Positions 9,821 through 19,240 of a DNA stretch of 64,000 bases are shown piece by piece. The DNA is taken from positions 124,001 to 188,000 of the forward strand of contig NZ_NKYE01000009.1 of the NCBI RefSeq assembly GCF_002262875.1. The letters are read 5' to 3'. Source of the DNA: Amycolatopsis antarctica. Lineage in GTDB: Bacteria; Actinomycetota; Actinomycetes; Mycobacteriales; Pseudonocardiaceae. A program made the position numbers and the translations under genes. The notes under the pieces are model-generated. The model was not told the origin of the DNA. It was given only the letters and a program-made list of their open reading frames with translations, and searched no databases. Each line of letters begins with the position of its first letter. Positions within the stretch are counted from its first letter, which is position 1.

Positions 9821-10153
9821 ATGCCTGAAGCCTCCGTATCCGTTCCGGGCATGCAACAAGCATCTGAGCGCATCTCCGATGCCGCCAGCCAGTTGCGCGG
9901 ACAACTCGGCCAGTTCCAGGAAGCCCAGGTGCGGCTGACCAGCGGACTGACCGGAGAGGCCGCAGAGGTGTTCAACGGAGCTCTGAACTCCTGGACATCG
10001 AACTACGAGCAGATCCAAACGGCGCTGACCCGCCTACAGGAATCCATGCGCAACAGCATCGACACCTATACGCAGACCAACAACGCGAACGTTCAGGCGG
10101 CACAGGACGCGGTCCAGACGATGAATGCCTCCGGCGGCCTTGCGGGCCTGTAG
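9821..10153 (+). CDS. WXG100-family (Esx-like) protein
   Basis: 110 residues, all helical in character, with the two-helix size of WXG100 proteins exported by type VII systems. The turn has SWTSNYE, that is W-T-S instead of W-x-G. A C-terminal YxxxD/E export signal is not obvious. The N-terminus MPEASVSVPGM precedes helix 1 (ERISDAASQLRGQLGQF). ATG 9821 has AGGGAG at good spacing. It is the first gene of the ESX operon, 26 bases before a second gene of the same type, so the pair probably forms a heterodimer as EsxA/EsxB do. That role is inferred from family and position. Confidence 0.85.
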   Translation: MPEASVSVPGMQQASERISDAASQLRGQLGQFQEAQVRLTSGLTGEAAEVFNGALNSWTSNYEQIQTALTRLQESMRNSIDTYTQTNNANVQAAQDAVQTMNASGGLAGL

Positions 10154-10179
10154 TCCTCACGAAAGACAGGAGTGATCCC

Positions 10180-10464
10180 GTGCCTACATACACGATCAAC
10201 TGGGCCGTCGTGAACAGCGTTTTGTCGCAGTTCGACGTCATCAACCGGCAGATCAACACCATTCTCAGCAACCTCGAGTCCGAGACCGAGTCCAGCCTGC
10301 GCGAGTGGACCAGCGACGCACGCCAGGCCTATTCCCAGCGCAAGGCTCAGTGGGACGCCGCGGCAGCACGGCTGCCGGTCACCCTGCGCAGCGCTGAGAC
10401 CTCGCTGCGGGGGATGGGCGACAACATGCAGAACGCCGAGCGCACCGGCGTAGACCTTTTCTGA
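10180..10464 (+). CDS. WXG100-family (Esx-like) partner protein
   Basis: 94 residues with helix-turn-helix hairpin character. The turn reads REWTSDARQAY, again W-T-S in place of W-x-G. The tail GVDLF lacks a recognisable YxxxD/E. It starts at GTG 10180 with AGGAG about 7 bases upstream. It is sandwiched between the first esx gene and a 219-aa ESX-associated protein, and is very probably the dimer partner of the upstream product. Both proteins sharing W-T-S suggests the change is tolerated in this lineage rather than a loss of function. Confidence 0.85.
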   Translation: MPTYTINWAVVNSVLSQFDVINRQINTILSNLESETESSLREWTSDARQAYSQRKAQWDAAAARLPVTLRSAETSLRGMGDNMQNAERTGVDLF

Positions 10465-10486
10465 CCGACCTCCGGAGATGTAACTC

Positions 10487-11146
10487 ATGCCTGAGAGAGC
10501 GCAGTCCGCAGCCAGCGTCCTAGCAGCCAGCGCCCTAGGGGTCCGCCTGGACCCGGCCGTCGCGTTCGAGGACGCCAACGTGACTGTCCCGGTCGACTTG
10601 GTGAACGAGACCGCGCCAGTCCGCGTGCCCAACCCGCCGGTGTGGTCGGGGTCCGCGGATGGCGGCGACGGGCAGACAGTTGTCAGCGTCGAAGCCATCA
10701 GGCACGTCGCGAACTCGATGACCTCGCTCGAGGAGCCGTTGCGTCGCGCCATCGACGACCTGCGCGGGGTGGACATCCGGCCGGGCGGCTTCTATCACGC
10801 GACGGCGATGCGCACCGCGATCAACGGAGCCAACAGCGATGGCGGCCTGAAGAGCGAGCTGACCCTCACGCTGACAAGCATCCTGCAGGGCGTGGTGGAC
10901 ATCCGGGACGCGATGGAGACGATGGCTGCCCGGTACACCAGCACCGACCAGCAGAACACCCTCGCCGCCACCGACGTCCAACGGCTCATGGCCGAGGCCG
11001 CCGGTGAGTTCACGCAGGCGAGCGGCGGTTCCGGCGCCGCCGCGCCGCCGGTCGCCACCGACTCAGGCGTCCAGCAGGCTTCGGCCACCGGCTCCGGGAC
11101 GGCAACGGGCGGCTCGGCCACCACCGCCTCCACGCGGGAGAGCTGA
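10487..11146 (+). CDS. ESX-associated protein with low-complexity tail
   Basis: 219 residues, no signal peptide, no membrane segment. Residues ~65-165 are helical (VEAIRHVANSMTSLEEPL; TLTSILQGVVDIRDAM). Residues ~170-219 are an Ala/Ser/Thr/Gly-rich tail typical of secreted or linker regions. GGAG lies 9 bases before ATG 10487. The gene is 22 bases after the second esx gene. By position and composition it resembles Esp/PE-type accessory or secreted proteins of ESX loci, but I recognise no named family. A strong hairpin follows it. Confidence 0.75.
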   Translation: MPERAQSAASVLAASALGVRLDPAVAFEDANVTVPVDLVNETAPVRVPNPPVWSGSADGGDGQTVVSVEAIRHVANSMTSLEEPLRRAIDDLRGVDIRPGGFYHATAMRTAINGANSDGGLKSELTLTLTSILQGVVDIRDAMETMAARYTSTDQQNTLAATDVQRLMAEAAGEFTQASGGSGAAAPPVATDSGVQQASATGSGTATGGSATTASTRES

Positions 11147-11151
11147 CAGCA

Positions 11152-11226
11152 ACGTTCGCGGACGTCACGAACGTCTACCGACCCCGGCCCGCCGGGTGCA
11201 GCGTTGTCCAGCGCACCCGCGGGCCG
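11152..11226 (+). terminator. Two hairpins between ESX genes (attenuator or terminator)
   Basis: In the 115-base gap, ACGTTCG (11152-11158) pairs with CGAACGT (11168-11174) around a 9-base loop. A stronger hairpin follows: CGGCCCGC plus GGGTGC (11185-11199, one bulged C) pairs with GCACCC plus GCGGGCCG (11213-11226) around a 13-base loop, then GTTT. The 14 paired bases and the position inside an otherwise tight operon suggest partial termination, or an mRNA stability boundary between the short esx transcripts and the long eccC-containing transcript. Confidence 0.55.
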
Positions 11227-11261
11227 GTTTCACTCGCACTACGGCGATGGGAGGACCACAA

Positions 11262-13793
11262 GTGCCAGACGATGACGACAGGTATGACGGAAACGGGTTC
11301 TCCTCCACCGACAACGGCATCTTCGCCGACCTGAACTCCTCGACCGGGGTAGCGGACTACGCGCAGTGGGATTGGAAGCAAATCGCGGCCGCTATCACCG
11401 GCGGGACGAACATGACCGGCGACGGCGCAGAAGCGATGGCCACTGCCGTCAGCAGTCCGGACAGCCTGCGTCAGGCCGCCACCGTCTTCAGCCAGGTGCA
11501 AGCCACCCTAACCGGCGTCGCGGAGGCGCTCACCGCGCAGGCCGAAGCCGTGGCGGGCAGGCCGACCTCCCCGTGGCAGGGCCCTGCTGCGGAGACGTTC
11601 CTCGCCATGATGCGCCAGTTCTCAGCCGGGGTCGGCACCAACGCCGACCGGCTCGGCGGCGGAGACGCGCGCGTCAACGCCGTACCGCAACAACTTCTGG
11701 ACAACGCTAACGCCCTGACCAGGGCGATCGCCAACGTGCACGCCATTGACGCGCACTACGCCAGTGAAGCGCGCCGAGTGGGCGTCACCCCCATGTCCAA
11801 CGGCCTCATTCCGGTCTCTCGCAGACCGGACATCGTCGAACTCCTGAACGCGGATATGCGGACCCAGCTCGACATGCTCGTCGGCAACTACTCCGTCACG
11901 GTCGTACCCCGCACCGCGCCGGTCCAGCCCCCGATCGGCATCGGTGGGACCGCCAGCGGCCTCGGCGGATCGCCGTCCGGTCTCACCTCGGAAGATCTCC
12001 TGGCCGGAGGTCTCGGGGGTTCGGACGCCGGCGGCGGGCCCGTCACGGAGTTCGACCCGGCTTCCGTTGGCCTCGGTGGTGACCTCGGTGGCGGGGCCGG
12101 CGCGGGCTTGAGCGCGGAAGACTTCGGCGTGGGCGAGCTGACGCCGTTCGCTAGCGCTGACGGCCTTGGCGCCGCGGGCATCGGCGGGGATCTCGGCGCC
12201 GGCGGCGAGGCGACTCCCTTCTCCTCCACCGACGGGTCGGGCGCGCTGGGCGCGCCATCACCGGTGTCGCCGTTCGGCGGGCTCGGCGGCGACCTCGGTG
12301 GCGGGGCCGGCGCGGGCTTGAGCGCGGAGGACTTCGGCATGGGCGCGGTGTCGCCGTTCGGCGGGCTCGGTGACGCGGGATCGGGCCTCGGCTTGGGCGT
12401 GGTGTCGCCGTTCGGCGGGCTCGGCGCGAGTCCGGGTGCGGGCGCCGGTTCGGGTGCGGACACCAGGTCCGGGCTCGGGTCCGCGCCCGGCCTGGGCGGC
12501 AAGGTCGATCCGGCACTGGACCGGCAATTGAATCCGGTCAGTCCTTTCGAGCCGGGGCAGTTCGACGACGCGGCACTCGGCGGCGGTGCGGGCGGCATCG
12601 GTGACCTCGGTGCTGGTGGCATCGGCGACGTGTCGCCCTTCACCGGCGCCGCAGATGTGGACGCCGTCGCCGCCGGTGACGTCGGCAGCGCCGGTGACGT
12701 CGGCGGCGCCGGTGGGGCGGACGCCGATCGTCCGGCCGAAGTCCCCACGGCGAGCGACGCGGGCGCGTCCTCTGCGGCCGCGGACCAGGCAACCGGGGCG
12801 GGACAACAGGGGATGGGTGGTATGCCGTTCATGCCCCCGACGGGTGGCATGGGCGGCATGCCGGCGAACCAACAGGCCGGGGCGGACCGCTCCGACGCCT
12901 CCGGTCTCATCGAAGGCGACAGCGAACCGTGGGTGGAGACCTCCCCGCTGTACGACGCCACCATGGATGACGTTCTGTCCGGCGAGAACATCACCGGAGC
13001 GACCGCGGGAACCGGTGCGTTGTCCGGTCTGACGGGCTCCGACGACGCTGTGGAGCGCCTGGACGACGTGGGCGTCGCGCTGACGGCGGCCGCTCCGAGC
13101 CTGACGACCGGCGGCCCGTCGGCCGCACCGGTCGACGATTGGTCCGAGGTTGCCCAAGCGCCTGCGTCGGATGCGGTGCCGACGGCGGGGGAGACTGCGA
13201 CGGCGGCTGCGGGGATCACCGAGCAACCGGACGCGGCCACCGCGCTGGGCACCGCGGCTATGGCAGCGGCCGGTTTGGCTGGAGTGGCGGGCGCTCGAAG
13301 TGGACGCCGCCGCAAAGACGAGACCGGTGGCGACGACAGTTCGAACCCACCGCCCGAGCCGCAGGACGTTTCGCGGGTGGTCGGCCCGCCCGCAGCGGAA
13401 TCCGATGCCGTCCGACCCGATGGCGCGAACGCCTGGGATGGCGCGGGACAGAGCGGTCCTGGCTGGACGCTTGGCCGTGTCGCCGAGGACGGGCAGCCCG
13501 ACGAGCAGGCGGTGTCCCCGGTGACCGCGCGGAACGAAGGTGAGAACGACGGCCGGCAACGGTCGACGTGGAAACCCACCAAGGTCCAGTCGGTGGAGTT
13601 CGATCTGGCGGCCATGCCGCGCTCCGGGGACTGGGACGGCGTCGAGGAGGAGGAGGACGAATCGGAGGCGAAACCGGAGACAGAGGACAAGCCGCCCGCG
13701 GCGGGCGGGCCGACCAAGTTCGCGATGTTGCTCAACGAGGACGGCGGCAGCTGGCGGGGCAAGGACCGCATCACCCCAGGCGTCCTGGAATGA
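11262..13793 (+). CDS. Large Gly/Ala-rich WXG-domain protein of the ESX locus
   Basis: 843 residues. Residues ~25-200 form an all-helical WXG/PPE-like domain with a W-Q-G turn (SPWQGPAAETFL). From ~230 to ~620 the chain is Gly/Ala/Pro/Met-rich with repeats such as SPFGGLGGDLGGGAGAG and GLSAEDFG. The last 200 residues are acidic, with one hydrophobic Ala-rich stretch (LGTAAMAAAGLAGVAGA), basic RSGRRRKDE, then a charged tail. GTG 11262 is chosen because GGAGG lies 7 bases upstream; ATG 11247 would overlap that site. It is probably an ESX substrate or substrate-like scaffold, analogous in layout to EspI or PPE proteins. Exact homology is not claimed. It lies 58 bases before eccC. Confidence 0.8.
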   Translation: MPDDDDRYDGNGFSSTDNGIFADLNSSTGVADYAQWDWKQIAAAITGGTNMTGDGAEAMATAVSSPDSLRQAATVFSQVQATLTGVAEALTAQAEAVAGRPTSPWQGPAAETFLAMMRQFSAGVGTNADRLGGGDARVNAVPQQLLDNANALTRAIANVHAIDAHYASEARRVGVTPMSNGLIPVSRRPDIVELLNADMRTQLDMLVGNYSVTVVPRTAPVQPPIGIGGTASGLGGSPSGLTSEDLLAGGLGGSDAGGGPVTEFDPASVGLGGDLGGGAGAGLSAEDFGVGELTPFASADGLGAAGIGGDLGAGGEATPFSSTDGSGALGAPSPVSPFGGLGGDLGGGAGAGLSAEDFGMGAVSPFGGLGDAGSGLGLGVVSPFGGLGASPGAGAGSGADTRSGLGSAPGLGGKVDPALDRQLNPVSPFEPGQFDDAALGGGAGGIGDLGAGGIGDVSPFTGAADVDAVAAGDVGSAGDVGGAGGADADRPAEVPTASDAGASSAAADQATGAGQQGMGGMPFMPPTGGMGGMPANQQAGADRSDASGLIEGDSEPWVETSPLYDATMDDVLSGENITGATAGTGALSGLTGSDDAVERLDDVGVALTAAAPSLTTGGPSAAPVDDWSEVAQAPASDAVPTAGETATAAAGITEQPDAATALGTAAMAAAGLAGVAGARSGRRRKDETGGDDSSNPPPEPQDVSRVVGPPAAESDAVRPDGANAWDGAGQSGPGWTLGRVAEDGQPDEQAVSPVTARNEGENDGRQRSTWKPTKVQSVEFDLAAMPRSGDWDGVEEEEDESEAKPETEDKPPAAGGPTKFAMLLNEDGGSWRGKDRITPGVLE
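12081..12338 (+). repeat. Direct repeat within the Gly-rich gene
   Basis: Bases 12081-12128 and 12291-12338 are 48-base direct repeats differing at one position (GCGGAAGAC versus GCGGAGGAC). A shorter unit encoding SPFGGLG recurs three times between about 12267 and 12425. The near identity implies recent duplication or gene conversion and a tendency to length variation in the linker. Confidence 0.85.
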
Positions 13794-13851
13794 ACACGAG
13801 ACCACCGTTCGCCGGACCACGCGAGTGCGGCGCAGAGGCGGGAGGCAACCG

Positions 13852-16800
13852 ATGAACACGGTCGTAGTCCGACGGCCGCCCCGTGCTGACGGCCCGCCGA
13901 TGCCCGAAGGCGAGGTCGAGCTGCAGGAGCCGCCGGTGCTCGGCGAACCGCCAGAGCCAGATATGAGTTCCCTGTTCATGTTCCTGCCGATGGGACTCGG
14001 CGTGGCGGCGATGGCGCTGATGTTCTCGATGGGTTCCGGTGCATCGCCGTTCCTGTTCCTGATGGGCGGGACGATGGGCCTGGCCATGGTGTGCATGACG
14101 CTTGGGCAGGTGGTCCGTGCTGGGTCGGAACGCAATAAGAAGATGCGGGCCGAGCGGCGTGACTACCTCCGGTATCTGGCTCAGCTGCGCCGGCGCGCCC
14201 GCCGAGCGGCGGAGGAACAGCAGGCGGCGGTGCTGTGGGACAACCCGGACCTGGGCAAACTGTGGACGATCGCCGGGACACCGCGGATGTGGGAGCGCAG
14301 GCCGGGCCACCCCGACTTTGGTCGGGTACGCATCGGCATCGGCGCCCGGTCGGCAGCCCTGGAATTCGCGGCACCGCAGACCAAGCCGGTGGAGGACCTC
14401 GAACCGCTCAGCGCCATCTCGCTGCGTCGCTTCACCCGCGCGTACCGCACGGTGTCGGACCTGCCGATCTCGGTAGGGATGCGCAGTTTCACCAGCATCG
14501 AGTTCGAAGGCGACGGCAACGAGGCGTGCTCGCTCATCCGGGCGATGCTCGGCCAGCTCGTTACCTTCCACTCGCCGGACGAGCTGCGCATCGCCGTGCT
14601 CGCGGACGAGCACCACCGGGGCAGTTGGGACTGGATCAAGTGGCTGCCGCATTGCGCGCACCCCTCCGAACACGACCAAGCGGGTGCCTTGCGCCTGTTC
14701 GCGGGCGACCACGAGGCCCTCCTGGACGTCCTTGGCTCCGACCTCGCTGATCGTGGTGACCACGACAAGAGCGCCCAGCCGAGCGCGGGCGAGCCACTCC
14801 TGGTCGTGGTCGCGCACGGTGCGCAGGTGCCGGAGGAGTCGCGATTGCACGGCGCCGGGCTGCGCAATGTTGTCCTGCTGGACGCCACCGGTGAACTGCC
14901 CGGCGGACCGAAGGTGTTGCGCCTCAAGGTGGCCGGCGGCGCGGTGGAGTTCGTGGCGGGGGATGAGACGGCTTCGGTGCGTGCGGACGCGTTGGGTCTG
15001 TCCGCGATCGACACGCTCAGCAGGGTGCTGGCCCCGTATCGGACCGGTGGCATGGTGGACCTGACCGACGAGGCGCTGGAGGCCGACTTCGACCTGGTCC
15101 GGTTGCTCGGGCTGCGGGACGTCCACGGCTTCGATGTCGAAGCCACGTGGCGGGGCAGGCTTCCGTTGCGCAGCAGGCTGCAGGTCCCGATCGGGGTGAC
15201 CGAGGCAGGCGAGGTCGTCGAACTCGACCTCAAGGAGTCCGCGCAGGGCGGCATGGGGCCGCATGGCTTGGTGATCGGGGCCACCGGGTCGGGCAAGAGC
15301 GAGCTGCTGCGCACCCTCGTGCTCGGGCTGGCGGCCACCCACTCCTCGCAGATCCTCAACTTCGTCCTGGTCGACTTCAAGGGCGGCGCGACCTTCCTCG
15401 GGCTGGACGCGCTGCCACACACCTCGGCGGTGATCACGAACCTGGCCGACGAGCTGCCGCTGGTCGACCGCATGCAGGACTCCATCGGCGGCGAGATGAT
15501 CCGTCGGCAGGAGCTGCTGAGGGAGAGCGGCTACTCGTCGTTGCTGGAGTACGAGAAGGCGCGCGCCGCGGGCCAGCAGTTGGCACCACTGCCGACGCTG
15601 GTCATCGTCGTCGACGAGTTCAGTGAACTGCTCACCAGCAAGCCGGACTTCATCGAGCTGTTCATCATGATCGGCAGGCTCGGCCGGTCGCTCGGCGTGC
15701 ACCTGCTGCTCGCCTCGCAGCGGCTGGACGAGGGGCGGATCCACCGGCTGGAGAGCCATCTGTCATACCGGATCGCGCTGCGCACCTTCTCCTCGATGGA
15801 GTCGCGCAGCGTGATCGGCGTGTCCAAGGCGTACGAATTGCCGTCCGCCCCCGGCAACGGCTATCTGAAAGTCGATAACGCCACGTTGGTGCGGTTCAAG
15901 GCCGCTTACGTGTCGGGGCCGTGCCCGCCTCCGGCCGAGGGGCTGGCCGCCGAGACATCGGAACAGGCCGCCCGCGAGGTCGTCCGGTTCGAGGTGCATC
16001 CACGGCCGATGACGCAGCGGCTCCTGGAGACGGTTCCGGAACCACTGGTCGACCAGGCCGGCGACGCTGCCGAGGCCGAGGACGACAACCTGCCGAGTCT
16101 GCTCGAAGTGCTGACCAGCAGACTCAGCGCCGTCGGCTCGGTGGCCCGACAGGTCTGGCTGCCGCCGTTGACCGAGCTGTCCAGTCTGGACTCGCTTTTC
16201 CCCGGCATCGAGCCCGATATGCAACGCGGCTTGATGGCCTCGGCCTACCAGGGAACCGGACGCATGCGGGTTCCCCTCGGCATGGTCGACCTGCCGCACG
16301 AGCAACGGCGTGAACTGCTGATGGTCGACCTCTCGGGCGCCGACGGCCACGTCGGCGTCGCGGGTGCCGCGCAGACCGGCAAGTCGACCTTGTTGCGCAC
16401 CTTGGTGCTCTCGCTCGCCCTCACCCACACGCCGCGCGAAGTGCAGTTCTACGCGTTGGATTTCGGTGGCGGCGGGCTCGCCGCGCTGGCTGGACTGCCG
16501 CACGTCGGTTCGGTGGCCTCTCGCCTCGACCGCGACCGAGTACTGCGTACGGTCGAGGAGCTGGCGCAGCTGTCCGAACGGCGCGAGGCGACGTTCGGGC
16601 GCATCGGCGTCGACTCCATGGCCTCCTATCGGCAGGCCCGCGCCCGTGGCGAGGTCGACGATCCCTACGGCGATGTCTTCCTCCTGGTCGACGGCGCGTT
16701 CACCCTGCGTCAGGACTTCGCCGACCTTGAGCAACGCATTCAGGAAATCGGCGCGCGCGGCCTGAACTACGGCATCCACCTGATCGTCTCGGCGGCCCGC

Positions 16801-17811
16801 TGGTCGGAGATCAGACCGTCACTGAGGGACACGCTGGGGACCAAGCTGGAGCTGCGCCTCGGCGACGCGATGGAGTCCGAGCACGGCTCCCGCAAGAACA
16901 GCACGATCCCGCAACAGCCCGGCCGCGGCCTCACCGGCAACGCCGCGCACTTCCTCAGTGCCTTACCCCGGCTCGACGGTGGACGTGGCACCGACGACCT
17001 GACCACAGCGACGAAGAGCGCCGTCGAGGAGATCGCCACGTTCTGGACAGGGGAGTCCGCACCGTCGGTGCGGCTGCTGCCCGGCATGCTGCCCGCGTCG
17101 CGGCTGCCCACTGACGACGGCGAGAAGCTGTGTCTTGGCTGGGACGAGAACCGGCTCGGGCCGGTGTGGCACGACTTCGGCAGCACGCCGCACCTGATGG
17201 TGTTCGGCGATACAGAAACCGGCAAGACGAACCTGCTGCGTCTGGTCATCCGCCACGTCACCGGACGGTACGGCCCGGACGAGGCGAAGCTGTTGCTCGG
17301 CGATTCCGAACGCGAATTGTACGAGATGGTGCCTGAGCCGTACCGGATCGGCTACGCCATCTCGACCGAGACGCTCGCCGAGCTGAGCACCAGCGCTGCG
17401 GTGTCGTTGCAGAAGCGGCTGCCTGGCGCCGACATCGCACCGGAGCGGCTGAAGGAACGCGACTGGTGGACCGGCCCCAAGCTGTTCATGCTGGTCGACG
17501 ACTACGACCTGCTGGCGCCCGGCGGGGTGCAGTCGCCGCTGGAGCCGATGCTGCCGTTGCTCGCGCGCGGGGTGAACATCTCGATGCACGTGGTCCTCGC
17601 GCGCAGCACGTCCGGGGCGATGCGCGCCGCGATGGACCCGGTGATCCGGCGGATGTGGGAGTTGGGCACGCCGGGTCTGGTCCTGTCGTATCCCAAAGAG
17701 GAGGGCAAGTTCCTCGGAGAGGCCCAGCCACGGCAGTTGCCGCCCGGCCGGGCCCAGCTGGTGACCAGGCGCGAGGTTCGGCTGGTGCAGACGGGGCTGG
17801 TGGGCGCATGA
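13852..17811 (+). CDS. eccC: Type VII secretion FtsK/SpoIIIE ATPase EccC
   Basis: 1,319 residues, the usual EccC length as a single unsplit polypeptide. Two membrane helices lie at ~38-62 and ~65-90. Three tandem FtsK-type ATPase domains follow, with Walker A motifs GATGSGKSE (~477), AAQTGKSTLL (~840) and DTETGKTNLL (~1123). Walker B strands are VIVVDEF, FLLVDG and FMLVDDYD. It is the motor of the inner-membrane secretion channel and recognises Esx substrates. ATG 13852 has GGGAGG about 7 bases upstream. It lies between the Gly-rich WXG gene and eccD, in the expected ESX order. The first ATPase keeps all core residues. Confidence 0.97.
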   Translation: MNTVVVRRPPRADGPPMPEGEVELQEPPVLGEPPEPDMSSLFMFLPMGLGVAAMALMFSMGSGASPFLFLMGGTMGLAMVCMTLGQVVRAGSERNKKMRAERRDYLRYLAQLRRRARRAAEEQQAAVLWDNPDLGKLWTIAGTPRMWERRPGHPDFGRVRIGIGARSAALEFAAPQTKPVEDLEPLSAISLRRFTRAYRTVSDLPISVGMRSFTSIEFEGDGNEACSLIRAMLGQLVTFHSPDELRIAVLADEHHRGSWDWIKWLPHCAHPSEHDQAGALRLFAGDHEALLDVLGSDLADRGDHDKSAQPSAGEPLLVVVAHGAQVPEESRLHGAGLRNVVLLDATGELPGGPKVLRLKVAGGAVEFVAGDETASVRADALGLSAIDTLSRVLAPYRTGGMVDLTDEALEADFDLVRLLGLRDVHGFDVEATWRGRLPLRSRLQVPIGVTEAGEVVELDLKESAQGGMGPHGLVIGATGSGKSELLRTLVLGLAATHSSQILNFVLVDFKGGATFLGLDALPHTSAVITNLADELPLVDRMQDSIGGEMIRRQELLRESGYSSLLEYEKARAAGQQLAPLPTLVIVVDEFSELLTSKPDFIELFIMIGRLGRSLGVHLLLASQRLDEGRIHRLESHLSYRIALRTFSSMESRSVIGVSKAYELPSAPGNGYLKVDNATLVRFKAAYVSGPCPPPAEGLAAETSEQAAREVVRFEVHPRPMTQRLLETVPEPLVDQAGDAAEAEDDNLPSLLEVLTSRLSAVGSVARQVWLPPLTELSSLDSLFPGIEPDMQRGLMASAYQGTGRMRVPLGMVDLPHEQRRELLMVDLSGADGHVGVAGAAQTGKSTLLRTLVLSLALTHTPREVQFYALDFGGGGLAALAGLPHVGSVASRLDRDRVLRTVEELAQLSERREATFGRIGVDSMASYRQARARGEVDDPYGDVFLLVDGAFTLRQDFADLEQRIQEIGARGLNYGIHLIVSAARWSEIRPSLRDTLGTKLELRLGDAMESEHGSRKNSTIPQQPGRGLTGNAAHFLSALPRLDGGRGTDDLTTATKSAVEEIATFWTGESAPSVRLLPGMLPASRLPTDDGEKLCLGWDENRLGPVWHDFGSTPHLMVFGDTETGKTNLLRLVIRHVTGRYGPDEAKLLLGDSERELYEMVPEPYRIGYAISTETLAELSTSAAVSLQKRLPGADIAPERLKERDWWTGPKLFMLVDDYDLLAPGGVQSPLEPMLPLLARGVNISMHVVLARSTSGAMRAAMDPVIRRMWELGTPGLVLSYPKEEGKFLGEAQPRQLPPGRAQLVTRREVRLVQTGLVGA

Positions 17812-17863
17812 CCCGCAGACGTCTTCGAACAGGTGGCTTCGCGAGTTCCCTGAAGGAGGGCAC

Positions 17864-19234
17864 GTGAGCGTAACCGTCGCGGCATCCGCAGGTCGCACCG
17901 AGGTGTGCCGGATGACCGTCACCAGCCCGTTCGGGTCCGCAGACCTGGCCGTCCCGGTCGGTGTGCCACTCGCCGGACTGCTGCCCGTGCTGGTCTGGCA
18001 CACCGTTCCCGAGGCGGAACGCGGTAGCGGCTGGGTGTTGCAACGCCTCGGTGGCGCCCCGCTGGACCTCGAATGCACCGTCGGCTCCGCCGACCTGAGG
18101 GAGGGCGAACAACTGCACCTGCGCCCGGTCCACGACACCCTGCCCGAACTCGCCTACGACGACCTGCCCGACGGGCTCGCCGAGTCGATCAGAGCCCGGC
18201 GCGAGCTGTGGCGCCCGCTGTTCACCAAGGTCGCTTGTCTGCTGGCGGCCGTCGTCATGGCTGTCATCGTGGCCGTCGGGCTGGTCGCGGCGGTCCGCAA
18301 TCCGGTGCCGCATCTGGTGCTTGCGGGTCTGGCGCTCACGGGCACCTACGGTCTCGTCCGCAAGCGAGACCAGCCGGTGCTCGGGATGCTGCTCACCGGG
18401 ATCGCCGCGCTGTTCGCGGCGGGTGCTGGCATCGTGACGGCACCGGACGACGTGTCCGCGTTCCTGCTCGCGATCGCCGGTGTGGCGGCGGCCTGTGCGG
18501 TCGGCGCCGCGATCATGATGCAGGTCCGCCGCGCTGTGACCGTCCTCGGCGGGGTCGTGCTGACCGGGTTGTGGCTCGGCCTGCTGGTGCTGCTGGTCAC
18601 CGAAGGCGGCGTGACGCCGCTCGGGGCCGCCGGCGCCGTGGTGACCGGTGGGTTCGTCGTGCTGGTCGGCTGTTCCCGGTTCGCCTTGCGGATGGCCCGC
18701 GTCCAGGGCCCGCAACTGCCGCGCACGGCGGAGGAACTGCAGCAGGATATCGACCCCGAGCCAGCGGACACCGTGCGCACCCGCGCGCGCTGGGCCGCGG
18801 GGTACGTCACGATGTTCGTCTCGTCCGCTTCGCTGGTGATCGTCCTCGGTGTCGGCGAGGTCCTGAGCCATCCCGGGTGGGCGCCGTTGGTTTTCATCGG
18901 CTTGGTGGCCACCGCACTGATGACGCGGGCGCGCGGGTTCGTTCCGGCGGCACAGCGCGGGCCGGTGTTGCTCGCGGGCGCGGTGAGCGCGCTCGGACTG
19001 TACGCCAAGGCCCTCCTGGGAGCCGGATCGCTCATGTTCTGGCTGCTGATCGCGCTGGGAGTGCTCGCGGTGGTCGCCCTGCTCGCCGCCTCCGTGCGGC
19101 TGATGTCGCGCGCGCCGGTGCCGATGTGGCGACGCGTCGGCGACGTGCTCGAAGTCGTCACGGTCGTGGCGATCGTGCCGATGCTCGGCCAGTTGTTCGG
19201 TCTGTACTCCTTCTTCCGTGGCTTAGGTGGGTGA
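17864..19234 (+). CDS. eccD: Type VII secretion integral membrane protein EccD
   Basis: 456 residues. The N-terminal ~90 residues match the ubiquitin-like domain of EccD (MTVTSPFGSADLAVPVGVPL). A cytoplasmic linker (DDLPDGLAESIRARR) follows, then about eleven hydrophobic segments from ~122 to the end, as in the channel-forming EccD dimer. GTG 17864 has AAGGAGGG upstream. Genes before and after are eccC and eccB, so this is the core ESX membrane complex. No unusual features. Confidence 0.95.
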   Translation: MSVTVAASAGRTEVCRMTVTSPFGSADLAVPVGVPLAGLLPVLVWHTVPEAERGSGWVLQRLGGAPLDLECTVGSADLREGEQLHLRPVHDTLPELAYDDLPDGLAESIRARRELWRPLFTKVACLLAAVVMAVIVAVGLVAAVRNPVPHLVLAGLALTGTYGLVRKRDQPVLGMLLTGIAALFAAGAGIVTAPDDVSAFLLAIAGVAAACAVGAAIMMQVRRAVTVLGGVVLTGLWLGLLVLLVTEGGVTPLGAAGAVVTGGFVVLVGCSRFALRMARVQGPQLPRTAEELQQDIDPEPADTVRTRARWAAGYVTMFVSSASLVIVLGVGEVLSHPGWAPLVFIGLVATALMTRARGFVPAAQRGPVLLAGAVSALGLYAKALLGAGSLMFWLLIALGVLAVVALLAASVRLMSRAPVPMWRRVGDVLEVVTVVAIVPMLGQLFGLYSFFRGLGG

Positions 19235-19240
19235 GGGCAC

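Noticed and set aside
11888..13774. 628-codon open frame on the minus strand
   Set aside because: It is antisense to the Gly-rich WXG gene. The sequence is Ser/Pro/Ala-rich nonsense without family motifs, a normal shadow in high-GC DNA.
12258..14135. 625-codon minus-strand open frame across the WXG gene and eccC start
   Set aside because: Arg/Gly/His-rich shadow without ribosome binding site or domains; both overlapped plus-strand genes are secure.
13771..15759. 662-codon minus-strand open frame within eccC
   Set aside because: Gln/Arg/His-rich antisense shadow; eccC motifs are intact on the plus strand.
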